Positions 1 through 12,064 of a stretch of 64,000 nt of DNA are shown one piece after another. A program made the translations under genes and the position numbers. Source of the DNA: Sipunculus nudus. Its lineage: Eukaryota; Annelida; Sipuncula; Golfingiida; Sipunculidae. How positions within the stretch are numbered: the first letter of the stretch is position 1; each line of letters opens with the position of its first letter. Where the stretch lies: positions 14,932,729-14,996,728 of the forward strand of contig CM049314.1 in NCBI GenBank assembly GCA_026874595.1. The letters run 5' to 3'. Below the pieces are notes generated by a model. That model did no database searches and was not told the origin of the DNA. It saw nothing but the letters and a program-made list of their open reading frames with translations.

Positions 1-718
1 TTTGTGGAAGCCTCCCTGGCCTGTTAGTGTTCTAGTCATGTCCGGAATGGGTGGATGGCTTGTTATGAAAATCAGAAAGGTGTAAGATAAAGGATAGTAT
101 GTCCCGAGATTTCACAAGGTCATGGATCAAGATCACAGGACCCACATTTTGAAAACGCTCATAAAAATATTCTTATAGACAAATTCAGCAGAGCGTTGAG
201 ACCCATGGTCCCTATTTCACTTCTGTTACAAGACTTTTAAAGGTACGACATACCTCTGTCATTCAAGTATATGACTTGAACTAGAGACATATGTACAGTA
301 CGTAATACATAATTGCGTGAGAGTAGATATTTCAAATTTGAGTTAAAAACTTCAATTTAGAACCACCACCATAAATTGCACATTGTTTTCCTGCAGGTAT
401 ACCGTTAATTTAAGTTTCATATAATATTTACATATGGATTTAAGTTATTATATTCTGAAATTTTAAAGCAGTTGATCAAACACTGGAGCCTTTATTCAAG
501 TTTTTATAAGATCACATCACGGCCAAGGATGATGGAACTCTCCGGATCACAGGGGATACAATAGCATCTGATATTTTGTGTTACTTTGACTTGATTTCCA
601 AGGCCGTGCACTCCATTGCCGATTTCACATTTCAGTCCGTGTTTGCGCTAAGTCTTCAATATGGCTGATTTTTAAAAGCTGACCTTCAAGCATAGTAAAG
701 ACTTAATTTAATAGATTT
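1..718. other. Intergenic, no gene seen
   Basis: No open frame with protein-like content and no clear repeat boundary was seen on either strand. Confidence 0.5.
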
Positions 719-1045
719 TGCAAAAAAAAGGAAAGTATAGGGTTCTCAGGCACCGCGCGCGTCAGTTCAACCCCACCCATCAACAATTTTTATTTTGACT
801 TTCGAAAGAAACTGATCAATTTTAAGCTCCAGCCGCTCGGAAATTTCTTTCATGAAGATAAAATAAGATTTCCTTTGTCATGTGGTGCTTTTACCTGTTA
901 AGCAAAACAATTCTGTTATGATCATGCTTTTCCCTGATCATATATGACATTTTTATCGAAACATAAAAAAGGTAAAAAAATCGCCCTCGCAAACTGATTT
1001 CTGAAAAAAAAGTGCCTGAGAACTCAGTTTTTTTTCTTTTGTCCC
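719..1045 (-). mobile_element. Harbinger-like MITE, degenerate copy
   Basis: This is a diverged copy of the family at 6671-7005 and 56020-56333. It shares the inner-end phrase GGTTCTCAGGCAC, the purine-rich centre and the opposite end with GAGAACTCAG. The right end is followed by TTA, as in the better copies, but the left terminus has decayed and its position is approximate. There is no coding capacity. Confidence 0.65.
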
Positions 1046-2689
1046 TTATATATATATTGTTACGTTAACATTATTTTCTAGCTTCACAGACTATTTCGTT
1101 TTATTACTGGGGTAACGGGGATGGGGAGGGTTGATATTTTGTGGAAAGGGGAGGTAACCCTGGTGATTTCACGACGATTGCAGACATCGTGTTTTGCTGT
1201 TATTACTTGATCACTTATTCAGACCCAAAAATAATTCATCCACCATTATATGTTATCCATATACTGGATGATCTGCTGAGCCTTTAAAGCGGGATGACGT
1301 GTTTCTTTTTTGTACTGAGGTACTATTGCATGTATGCGATCGCCAAGTGATCACTTAAAGCCTCCCCGTGAGCCCAGCAACTGGGCAAGAATGTGGAGTC
1401 AGTCATGAATTGTGGGATGGTCTTGCCCCCTTGAGGACCTAAGTAGGTCTACCAACACATACAAAAATAACCCATGTATGAATAAAGAAATAAATTAATT
1501 AATCCGTATATAAGACTCACCGTCCAACGGGAGGGAGCCTTAAATATTTGCATCATATTTACCATGTTTATGTGTAGACCAGTACCTATATAAGAAAAAA
1601 AGACTCGGGCATCACACTCACTCGTATTTGACATATTTGATATACCTATTTATCTTCATATCATACGGTGGCTCGGGGAGGAAATGCACAGTTTCTAGCC
1701 TAACTGACGTTCTGTAGTGCTGACTGCTGAGCCAAGCAGTAAGTCTGTCGACCATCCGTCAGTCTGTCGGTCTGTTGTTGATAAAGTTGCCCTATAAACA
1801 AGATGTATAACCGATAGATTCAGAGAGATCTATAACCTGAAGTCCAAAAGTTCATATGAAACGTTTTCTCAATTAGGTCATGGAGACCTAGCCAATAGGT
1901 CACAGGGCCATGAAACGCAGGCCATTCTAATGTGTTTAATGCTTTGGACATATATTTTGCATTGAATCATAAAATCATGTCCCTGATTTACCCATTATTC
2001 CTTTTCATATTGAAATGCTTTACCACAAGCGTACGCTCCTAACTAGTCCGACGTGTCACTGAAATATGTGCCATTTCATAATATTGAGTCGTTATGTGCT
2101 AAACGAAAGTCCAAATTTATTATAGGTTATATTAATTGCTTTCAGCTGTAATATACAAGTTGTCTTCCAGACACTTTATTTAATATGAAGCGAGGCATTT
2201 TTCACCGTCCAGGTCTACATTTCATTATTAACGATCAGTTTCATTAAGAAAAGTTCAATACAATTTATACTATTTGCAAAAAAGCAATCATAAACATGTA
2301 TATTTCTTTTGATTACATATATAGTTGAAAAGACTACTTTAGTCAAACATATCCCTGTCTCATGGAAATATTTAACAAAATCGGGGCAAACAAGTAGCAA
2401 ACAGTTTTATATTTTGATAAAATCATTCATTATGGGTACAAATGCATTCAAAGCTCATACATTGTTTTGTGGGGTTTCTTCTTATTTGCAGCATGTTCAA
2501 CTTGGATATCTTTATCCATTCAAAGCATTAAACTGCATGGTCTCGCCAGTCAGCACTGACCAACAGTTACTCAATAACTGACCAGTACCTATTTATTTCT
2601 AGATTGATTTTCACCTGCATGGCTCAGCTAACAGAGGTAAGATTAGGACTGTAATCATTTCCTTAGGTACGCAGTGCAACATTACCCCC

Positions 2690-2691
<2 letters not shown>
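1046..2691. other. Intergenic, no gene seen
   Basis: AT-rich sequence with only short incidental open frames. Nothing resembles a known exon or RNA gene. Confidence 0.5.

Positions 2692-2736
<45 letters not shown>
2692..2736. repeat. (AT)n microsatellite
   Basis: About 22 uninterrupted AT dinucleotides. Confidence 0.97.
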
Positions 2737-2738
<2 letters not shown>

Positions 2739-3754
2739 GCCATTCAGTGTATCATTGAAATTTTCATATTTATAATTAACATTCCCCATTTTATATTTGT
2801 TCCTTGGGTAAATACCGCTGTAGCCAAGCAAACTGTCTTCAGTCTAAATACCCTCTTAACTGTCACAGTAGCCCTGGGGTCCATATCGTACTTAATAGCC
2901 TCCTCCTTAGACCTGTGATGTCTTAATAAAAGCAAACAAATAACAAGCTTGGTAGGATAACGTTAAACAGTTTTGGACCGGTCGTGCTATCTAACTCTGG
3001 TCCAGGCTACTAACATACGCTCCCTGGCCGTCGGTTTACCAACACACGTTTTGTATACCGTAGCTATATCCCAACATATCAATGTTAGTAGATAAACACC
3101 TATGTGTGGCCTCATTGGACGTTGGTAAACACCTTACCAATGGGTCATGTTTTACCTCAGGTCGTTTCTCAGCACTCATTCCACTGACTTTCATAACAAC
3201 CTGCTACCATACATCAGCGCCGCACTCAAGTAATCCGGTAAGCTCTTTCTGGACTGTTCTACTTATTACTTAAATAATTATACATTTAATTTTGAATTCA
3301 TATCTATTAATATTAGAATTACTTATGTCACCTGTCTATATTCGATTAAATTTCATTCACATTGGTTAAATTAATTTATTTTTTCAATTTTTTTTCCAAT
3401 TTGTCATAAGTTAAATAATCTATCCTTTTATTCCCCAGTACCTTTCATACTTCTTTAAACGATAACGAATTATTACCGCCAGGTATATGTAAGTACTAAC
3501 TTTGCATTTACCTGTTGTGAGTTATAATTGTGCAAGGTGAGAGCTTTTTCTGGGTTCGGTATGTGAACAGCTAGGAATATGGAAAAATACCAAGACAATT
3601 GAGTGTATAGAATGTATAAAGAAATAAAACCTGAAACATGACATGTTTCAAATAAAGAAATGCATGTCTGGAAATGTAACGTTTTAAAGTTGCTCTTTTT
3701 AAGGTCAAATATTACTAGACATAATTTGTTAGTCTCACGTACCATCTGCCATTT
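2737..3754. other. Intergenic, no gene seen
   Basis: AT-rich sequence. The open frames present have no recognisable protein content. Confidence 0.5.
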
Positions 3755-3948
3755 TAGAAGCGGATCCAGGGGCGTGAGGGTAGTCAAGGGGGTTGCCCCC
3801 CCCCCCCCCCTTCAGCCGCCGGAACCTTTTTTTAAAGATTTCATAACAAATTTCGGCCTGGACCCCCTTTTTCGGACCCTGGGACTTTTTTTCAGATTTT
3901 GTCCACTGGGTTGGCCCTTCCTTTTTATAAATCCTGGATCCGCCCCTG
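3755..3948 (+). mobile_element. MITE with GCGGATCCAGG ends, copy A
   Basis: A 194-bp element with imperfect terminal inverted repeats: (T/C)AGAAGCGGATCCAGG at the left and, read inward, CAGGGGCGGATCCAGG at the right. It is flanked by a perfect 5-bp direct repeat, CATTT, at 3750-3754 and 3949-3953. The interior holds a C-run followed by pyrimidine-rich sequence and does not code. Copies B (39184-39395) and C (52403-52613) have the same ends and their own 5-bp duplications. A 5-bp duplication with CAG ends would fit a hAT-like lineage, but no transposase is present to assign it. Confidence 0.88.
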
Positions 3949-5102
3949 CATTTAGCATGCATTAAGTCTTTGTTATTATGGTTACAATTTTTCTCTCACT
4001 TCGTTTATCCTTATACCTTAAAATACACACTCCACCCCTACAGACTACCGAAAGCTATCATCTGAGCCATGGAGAGTGCCTTGATTAGTTTATAATTATT
4101 TCTACAATCCATGTAAAATAAATAAGTATATTTAATACACACAGAAAATAAAAAGTTTTAATCAAATCTTGTTATTACAAATTAGGTATATTTTACCAGT
4201 ATTTCAAATATATGTTTGTAGCTTACATTTATCCGTATATTTATTTATATTCTGTTATAGTGTTTAAACCGTGGGATGATTTCTAAAAGCCTTTCATCAA
4301 GCCTGGAATCCGTTGGTCATTAAAGATTTTTTATGCATGTACGTTTGTTAGTTTTCTTATACATGCACTTAATTGTTTGGCAATACATGCATCCCTTCCC
4401 CTAGTTTCTGTTGAAATATATGGAAACCTTATTTTTTCTTTTATTGTTTTTTTTTCTAAACACCAAGTTTTACTTTGTTAAAATGTGTTATTTCCGGCTG
4501 CCGCTCTTTACTTTAAATAACATAAGAAGATCTGAAGTATGAAAAGCAAATTAATATCCTATGTACCGCATTGGTTTAATTATACTGCTCACGGCGGTTA
4601 TTTCTTTTCCCTCTTATCTGGTAACTTTGGACTTGGTAAACGAACTATTCGGGCTCTTTGTTTTAGTGTTTACATTTAGCCTATATCCCCGTGGATTACG
4701 TTCCTAAGTAAATGTCAAGTAAGGGCTCTAGCGATCAGGACATGGGTTCACAGTAGCGATAGATACGTATGCTGACCCTTCTCAGTCGTCCGGGTGCTGG
4801 GTACAGGGGCGCTCAAACGATTCAGATCTACTGGTTTTATATAGGTAAACTTTTTCATCGCACCAAGTATTCTGCCGACCGAACCACTTCGTAAAACATT
4901 GGGAGTAAACTTCAACACATTCCATAAGACCCTTGCAAATCGAATTTATTGTTTCCATGGAGGTTCACAACTGTTAGGCCTACGACCTAGCTACCCTTGC
5001 GAATGTTATTACCTGGTGAGAAATCGGATCTGGATTCCGGGATTCCTTTCCTGAAAGAGAATCTGGTTGGTTCCAAAGCCAGAAAACCGTATAATTTTAA
5101 AT

Positions 5103-5115
5103 CTCTCTCTCTCAC

Positions 5116-5157
<42 letters not shown>
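5103..5157. repeat. (CT)n microsatellite
   Basis: CT dinucleotides with two small interruptions (CTCACTCACT) near the left end. Confidence 0.95.
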
Positions 5158-5161
<4 letters not shown>

Positions 5162-5621
5162 TGTCCGTATTGGCACCTCGATGGTCACTTCATGCGGGCG
5201 ACCCGCTGAGGTCCGTAACCAGACACTGCCGTGCACCTCATTCTAATGTGGGGAAAATCGATGTCCAAGTACAATGTGTACATGACTCTGTTTTAGGATT
5301 TTAAAAAGTTTTCTTCTTTTAATTTTAGGAACAGGCTTATCTTAATTTTTATGAGTGAATATATCCAATTGCTAATAGCAGCTCACTTGTTTCTGAAATT
5401 GGTGATGTAAGGTTTGAAATTTGTACGAAAACCAATGCTTTGCATGACCTCACATACTTTGGCATTCTCTTCGTGAAAGTCATATATATGAGAGATCACG
5501 AGCCTCATTTTAGGCTTTATAAGGCAGGGCATAACAACAAATAAGAGGACATACTTGCTAAACAAATTGTGTTGCGGGCGTACGTAACATCGATCCCGTA
5601 TGACCACAGAGCAAGTATGCA

Positions 5622-5624
<3 letters not shown>

Positions 5625-5673
<49 letters not shown>
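5625..5673. repeat. (AT)n microsatellite
   Basis: About 24 uninterrupted AT units. The poly-tyrosine/isoleucine frame across it is an artefact. Confidence 0.97.
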
Positions 5674-5675
<2 letters not shown>

Positions 5676-6641
5676 CAGGGCTAACGTCATTCACATATAG
5701 GGCTGACAGCATTCGTTAATTAATTTGAACTGAGTTTCTTGAGGTAAAGAAAATAAACATGTGTCTCATCAGAGGGATAGCTATACAACAGTGGAGTATA
5801 TGGGCAACTTTCTGGCAGAAGAAGTCGGCCGCTTTCCAGATTTTACGTTACGTAGCTGATATGATCCAAGATGTTCTTTTACCGGATCGAGTAACTATGA
5901 AAATCTATCTTGGAAATATTATCCATCACTCTTGCATGCACACCAAGGCACACTGACAAGTTTTCTCAATTTACTCATGCACGTGCAAATCTTATTTTTT
6001 GTTCCCAAGAGAATTCCTATATACAAGCACATTTAAGGACAGATAATTATCGTAAATACTGACGCCACACTGATCAACTGATCTTTGCCTTTCATGTATC
6101 AAGGAGTTCTCCGTTTGCTTTTATTTTAAAGCATATTTATAATCTGATATTTGTGGTCATGCCGTCTGTCGTTCTCTTTCTTCATTCTCTTTTCTTTATC
6201 CACTTGACAACGCTTTAGACGTTAATCCACTGAGGTTTTATTTTGTTAAACAGAGTTACGAGACAGATTGATGTATGGGCTGCCAGAACTTGTTCTATCT
6301 ATAATTTGACAAATAAATATTTGGCAGTGACAGGGTAATTTTTTTAATTTCACTACAGTCGTTTGTCATTTACTGACAGAGTATTCATTATCTCATAGTT
6401 TATCAAATTAAAAACGAGTGTATACGCTACCATATTTAAAAGAGTTATGGATCTATATCCACTGAAGCTCCTCTCCTGTTAATTGAAATATTCGCATCTT
6501 GGTTTTTTTCGACCTGGGCCAGGCCATTTTTGTCTGAGATCAAATATAACAATGTGAATGCTGGCTCGAAGATTCACGTGGAAACTAGAACATTATCTTT
6601 TGATATCCTCCTTTTTTCCTTCCGCAGGATCCGAGGTTACA

Positions 6642-9600
6642 ATGAGCAACGGTCCACTGGAGGTAATTAAGGCCAAAATAAAAAAAAAGTATGGTTCTCA
6701 GGCACTTTTTTCAGAAATCAATGCGGGCGGGCGGTTTTTTTTTTTAAATTTTTTGGTATGTTTCGATAAAATGACAAATGATTAGGGAAAAGCATGATAC
6801 TAAAAGTTTTATTTTTTGCTAAACAAGTAAAAACCCTACATAAAAAAGGAAATTGTATGATTTTATCTCCTTGAAAGAAATGTCCGAGCGGTTGCAGCAC
6901 AAAATTGGTAAGTTTGTATTGAAAATCAAAATAAAAATTGTTGATGCGGGGGTTTAAAATTGATGCGGGCGGTGTCTGAGAACCATACCTTTTATTTTTT
7001 TGGCCTAATATATATTTTTTATTTAAACATAATTTATTATGACCTATTATATTATAACGGAATGAACATGTAAAAAATAAGGTTTTGGCATTCAGGGGAA
7101 ACATTTGCTATTTAAACTAAAAAAACAGTTTATATAATTAGATCAAGAGTTGGCGATAGCGGTGAAGAACATGAACATGACAAGTACGCCCAAAATACTC
7201 TATGGCTTGATGTAAACAATATTTTATTGCAAAGATGCGTTGACGATAATAAAAAAGGGTAAAACCCTATATTACCTCTCCTTCTTTGTATGAAATGAGT
7301 GTACACAACCTTATGCAATATAAAGCATCAAATTGTACGTATACAGAAAAGTGTGAAAATGAAGACATCTGTTTCACTATAAGCAGATTTAAGTTAAGGT
7401 AACTTCTGGGCCAAGTTTAGACCAGCTCGGTCTAGGATAAGGTTGTACGGCCCATTCTTATTTGTTAATGTGTGCGTCGTACATAAGTTTTGTTGTATTT
7501 TATATTTAAGGAAGCCACGACCCCTAGGGGCGCCGATCGTACTCCCGTCTACGTGTTTATTCGTGTTCTGAAGTCCTACCTACAGGAAAGTCGGAACTCG
7601 TTAATATCCATGACGTCAATCAGACGCAACTACGGCGGCTCAGTCGTCGGGATCAGTGACAAGGTCAGTGATCCATCAAGAAAAAAATTAGGTTTTGCAG
7701 ACACAAAGGTATTGATAATTTAACATATTTTTTATACATTTCGTTAAATATGTAGGAATTGTTTCTACAGTTCACGTTAATTATGTACTAGCCATATATG
7801 GATTCTCAACTGATTGACAACACGAAGACAAATCTTAATTTATCGTAAGTGAGCAGGGAGTCTAGGAATAATATATAAAAAAATTCAAGGTACATTTATT
7901 AAGTATAGTATGATAAACACTCTGGAGCAAAAAAATGTAGGGTTGATCTCATAACGGTATAATGTGTGCGAACATTTTAAATTCATAAATACGAATCAAA
8001 TATTAAAAATAATATGTATATAAAAATGCATATTTATGAATGTCTTTGTATTTTCTTTATTCAGTGTTACTGTTTTGAGGGAGACTGGCCTGACAACCGG
8101 ACGTTGATAGTGTTACAGTTCAGGAACATGTTCCGTGCCCGTCAGTGGTACGACTGCACACCAGACGTCAAACAGCCGGACTGGCTGGGCGGGGTGGACA
8201 TCATAGCAGCTCCCCTCAGCAACAACCATAGTGAGTATGTCCTGTCATAATTCTACAGCCTTCAATTGCTTTCTCTGTCGGTTTTCTTTCATGTCACTTA
8301 AGGCTTATTAAGGTCACACAAACTCCAAAATGACTTGTTCGAGTTTTTTTTTTAAAGAAAATTCTATTTCCCTGTTTGACAATACTGTGAATCATTACCA
8401 AGCATAAAACCCATGGGGATTTTCCGATTGAAAGAAAACCATAATCTCTAAACATCTCAAAACAACTCACAACAAGCCAACCAGGTTGCTATACGGCTTG
8501 GGTAAGCATGTGAAAAACAAATATGAGTAATTGAATCACCTCGGTCTTGCGCGAAGTACAGATGTCACTCTCTTATCAAACTTGATCTTTCATTGATTGT
8601 GGTGTTCTTTCTGATAACATATGTGATTTTTGTAGTATAATACAATATATGAAACTGTTAGAAAAAGGGAAAATACTTGAACCGTATTTAGGTCTACCAT
8701 GAAAGAACATCACCAGGCATTAACCTGCATGGGCCTTCCAAGTTGAAAGAGTTAGTATATATGTTAAAAGGCAACCTAAAATGGAACCGTATAGTTGGGG
8801 AAAACACTGTTTATTACCTCTGCCAGACAGTAGTTATGTTTTTGCCGGCGTTGGTTTGTCTGTTAGGATGTCTGTTTGTCTGTTAGTAACATTATTCATA
8901 AAGGTATTTTATCGGATTTTTATAAAATTTTCAAGATAGCTCGGCAATGATACACTGAACTTGTTAACTGGTTAAATTGTGGGGGTGATCAATTGCCATG
9001 GCAGAGGTCTGCACTCTCTGAATGCAAATTGCTAGTTTATATGTTCTTGATGACCTGTACCTACTGAAGGATGTTCTTTATTACAAGTATATACACTCAC
9101 TCGAGCACGTATAGGCTAATACTCGGTTGACTGGTCATCTTGTGTTCCGTAGACCCTGGCAAAGAATGGATGAGCGTGGTCGACATCGAGATTACTGACC
9201 GGGAGAAGTTTTACGAGAAGTATCTGCCATCAGCTGCAACAGCTCTGAGAAAGGTTGACGGCGCAGGTGACGTCATGAGGGCCGGACCACGTGACCATCA
9301 GTCATTCCGCGGCAACTGGCAACCGAGGATGCTAGTGGCACATTTGTGGGATAGCGATGCCCAGTTCGACAGCTTCATTAATTCACGTACGTAAAATGAT
9401 GGTGATATTATACTGATACACAACCTATCACTCCAACTGCGTAAGTTATCATTTTTGTATATAGGGCCTATATTTGTGATCAGCACTTAGCATCAGGTTA
9501 ATTTGTTTGCAGCACTTCAAATCGACCATGGAGATATATACATGGTCGATCGATGAAAGATAACTTTTGATTCTTTCCATAAGCTTCTGCATAATGCTGA

Positions 9601-10186
9601 CGGATTTCGTCCCACTTACGTATCAATCACCGAAACTATACAATGTCATCACGATCGCTTTATTTTCATTTCTATGTCAACATTCTCGGTCTCCCTTTGA
9701 GCAAAAGTATATTATTTTCTTTCTTCTGTCCATTTATGATTGAGTTAGAAACATATCTGAAAATAATCTCTGCTTAGTGGCGCGAATATGGCAATTTTCA
9801 TAGCAGATATGATAATTTGTTGCGGACTTGCATATTTAGAAGCAATAGGCCTAAGGTATATTTGTTTCTTGGGCCATTCATTAAGGCACCTGTTGGATAG
9901 GTCCTAGGGGAAACTCCCCGAGATGCGGAGTTGCAACCGGTTTAACGTAATGATATCACTGACTGATACAACTGTATTTTAATCAATGCGAGTTTAAAGG
10001 TGATATTCGACACGGTGAAATTTCTATTTAATTCCAGCCGAGTACCAAAAGGTGAAGTCGATCCGCCAGGCGACGTCCAACTCGATGGGCGTGCTGGTTC
10101 ACCTGGGCCCGCTGAAGAGGGAGCCAGACTACACGTTTGATGTGGAGGCCGCGCGGATCCAAAGAAAGCATTTCAACATGTACTAA
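6642..10186 (+). CDS. Tandem DUF1330-like domain protein, 5 coding exons
   Basis: The joined exons are 6642-6662, 7511-7663, 8065-8230, 9153-9386 and 10038-10186, which give 240 residues. All introns are GT-AG with compatible phases, and the ATG exon opens at a CAG acceptor (6627), so a 5' UTR exon lies upstream. Residues of about 19-110 and 118-220 form two copies of one domain. Each copy has a YVF/SVVDI start strand, then FEGDW (62-66) or FRGNW (165-169) followed by a hydrophobic strand. The second copy also has the family's xPEYQxxKxxRQA segment, created by the last splice. DUF1330 folds belong to the dimeric alpha/beta-barrel superfamily, and most known members are bacterial and of unknown substrate. 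The first copy lacks a good SPEYQ motif (it reads WYDCTPDVKQ), so it may be structural only. No signal peptide or membrane segment is seen, so a cytosolic protein is likely. The function is unknown. Confidence 0.85.
6671..7005 (+). mobile_element. Harbinger-like MITE inside DUF1330 gene intron 1
   Basis: A 335-bp element with terminal inverted repeats of about 35 bp. Both ends begin GGCCAAAA, followed by an A-rich run and GTATGGTTCTCAG. It is flanked by TAA at 6668-6670 and 7006-7008. A 3-bp TWA duplication is typical of PIF/Harbinger elements. It does not code. Its left end lies only 8 bp inside the intron, just past the splice donor at 6663. Confidence 0.85.
8816..9008. mobile_element. Foldback repeat with ACCTCTGCCA ends
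   Basis: The sequence starts ACCTCTGCCA and ends with its exact reverse complement TGGCAGAGGT, 193 bp in all. It lies in intron 3 of the DUF1330 gene. The interior carries GTCTGTTAG/GTCTGTTTG repeats. It resembles the short palindrome-ended repeats common in marine invertebrate genomes. No target duplication was found. Confidence 0.55.
9521..9550. repeat. Perfect 10-bp stem hairpin
   Basis: ATCGACCATG and CATGGTCGAT are separated by a 10-nt AT-rich loop in intron 4 of the DUF1330 gene. No function is inferred. Confidence 0.8.
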
Positions 10187-10400
10187 TATTGATAGAAACG
10201 AAGCTTAACATTCACTGAACAACATGATCATGTTTCATCAGACGTATCGTATCACTTTTTCACACGAGGACATTTCTGCAAGTTTGACCTAATGCTGAAT
10301 CGGCACAGAAGCCCGATTACTTCTACATGTATAGTTCTCTACCAATTCTCGAGTCCAACAGGAGGGTTCGAGTTCTTGTGGGAGCCTACTATAGATTAGA

Positions 10401-10403
<3 letters not shown>

Positions 10404-10457
<54 letters not shown>
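10404..10457. repeat. (AT)n microsatellite in 3' UTR
   Basis: About 27 AT units, about 220 bp after the DUF1330 gene stop codon and before its likely poly(A) signal. Confidence 0.95.
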
Positions 10458-10460
<3 letters not shown>

Positions 10461-10602
10461 GTAATTGTGCACTAGAGTAGAATCAGTTGGTCCACATTCC
10501 AGCAAAAATGTAATAATCATCACTTTCTTAATTTTAGTCAACTGAACTGGAAATTAAAAACAATAGGGCTAGGCCTTTCGGTAGTTACTTAGAGGTGATG
10601 AA

Positions 10603-10608
10603 AATAAA
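10603..10608 (+). promoter_or_regulatory. Candidate poly(A) signal of the DUF1330 gene
   Basis: This AATAAA is a good candidate on the + strand, about 420 bp after the stop codon. It is followed by unique sequence. Confidence 0.5.
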
Positions 10609-11479
10609 TGCTCTAAATCACCAAGTGTCGTGATTATCTTTTACCTTCACAATTTACGCAATCTTTACCTTTTATGAATATGAACACTGGGTGTTCGTAG
10701 TGGCGAGTGTAGTCAAACAACTCTAAATAGTCAAACCCTTTTGTTTCTCCCTAAAATATCACCTGTCCCTGCGGCTGTTCATAAAAGACATTCGCATATT
10801 CCTATACTTAGACTGGTGCAAACAGCTGTTTTCTATGATAGCATAATGGTAAACTTTAAATGAGTAACCTCTTTAGTAAAAAAAAAAAACGGCGGCTACA
10901 ATTTAGGGGTGGTCCGGCGGAGCAAACATACAGATGGGAGAAACTGCATTTTAGCGATTAATTGTTCATTCCTCATTAGTTTTATATTGAAACTATAATT
11001 GTAGCCATGAATACCACCGTCAGAATCCAAACCAATGTGTTCACTAACACCGTTCAAAGGTGGTCCAAGAACAATGATAGCCATTAGCCCTCGAAGGGTA
11101 CCAAAAAATGCCCTTAATTCGAACCTCAAAGAATGACGAGAAGTTTGGCCATGAGAATGAAGTTAAACGACTGGTGTTAGGGGAAATAACTGTCAACGTT
11201 TGAGGTTAAAATACTACAATGTGAGACCTTGCAGTTTGAACTTGAGAACAATTCGAGCATATGTTGATTATTAATACCAATGTATAATTCGAGACTACTC
11301 GCACGCAAGTATCACTTTATCAGGCCAAAGGAATAATATTCCAGAAAATACAACCATTGCTTAGAGATCACAAATGAAAATATTTAATTCTAAGTTTCGT
11401 TGATTGATGCTTAGAGAGCGAGTGCGTGTGACGTGTAAAATGCGTCGATCTCCTGTTCTCAATGTAAAGAAAGTTCAGG
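10609..11479. other. Intergenic, no gene seen
   Basis: Unique AT-rich sequence with no supported gene or repeat boundary. Confidence 0.5.
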
Positions 11480-12064
11480 CCTAATCTACACAGGAAAGGG
11501 CAACAAGAGCACCGCAAAGGGGAGCATCCCCTTGCACGGGAGCATAATTAGGCTGGGTGTATTACACAGCGTGAAAATCAGGAGAGCAGTTCTGTGACCT
11601 TGACCCCGTGACCTCAAAATCGACAGTGTTCTCCCTCTATAGGTAGGCGAGCAGTATTTGTAAGACTGAAAGTTTGGGATGAAACTTAGGTTGAAAATGA
11701 GTCCACAACATTTTTTAAAGAAATGGGCCCTCTGGTCTTGAACTTTCAACCCGTGACTGCAAAATGGACAGGGTTCTTCCTCTATGGGTGGGTGAGCAAT
11801 ATTCGAAATATGAAAGGTTTTGGTCTGACAGTTTTGCTAAAAATTCGTCCATGAGCTTTTTCAAGAAGTGGGTCCTGTGGCCGTGACCTTTGACCCCGTG
11901 ACCTTAAAATCGATAGGGTGATTAGTATCCATCCGAGGTTGGGTGAGCTGTATGTGAAAGATGAAAGATTTTGGTGAAATGGCTTGGCTTATACTGGACG
12001 GACAGACGGACGGACAGACGCGTTGCTATATCTCCTCCTGTAACTTCATTGCAAGGGGGTAATA
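11480..12064 (+). repeat. Degenerate tandem repeat of ~145 bp units
   Basis: Three diverged units each carry a phrase like GACCTTGACCCCGTGACC followed by AAAATCGACAG (near 11595, 11738 and 11883) and then GGTGAGC and a TATTTG-like phrase. The array ends in a GGACGGACAGACGGACGG run and a CTCCTGTAACTTCATTGCA tail. Arrays of this texture recur in many invertebrate genomes. They do not encode protein. Confidence 0.7.

Larger units (their letters stand above)
3949..6627. other. Intergenic with simple repeats
   Basis: No gene is supported between the MITE and the first exon of the DUF1330 gene. The stretch contains a CT tract, an AT tract and AT-rich unique sequence. A 5' untranslated exon of the downstream gene should lie somewhere here, because its ATG exon starts at a splice acceptor, but I could not identify it. 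Confidence 0.45.

Noticed and set aside
7490-7723. Starts at 7490 for the DUF1330 gene
   Set aside because: That ATG is intronic. The exon opens at 7511 after TTTAAG, and the short upstream exon 6642-6662 supplies the start in phase.
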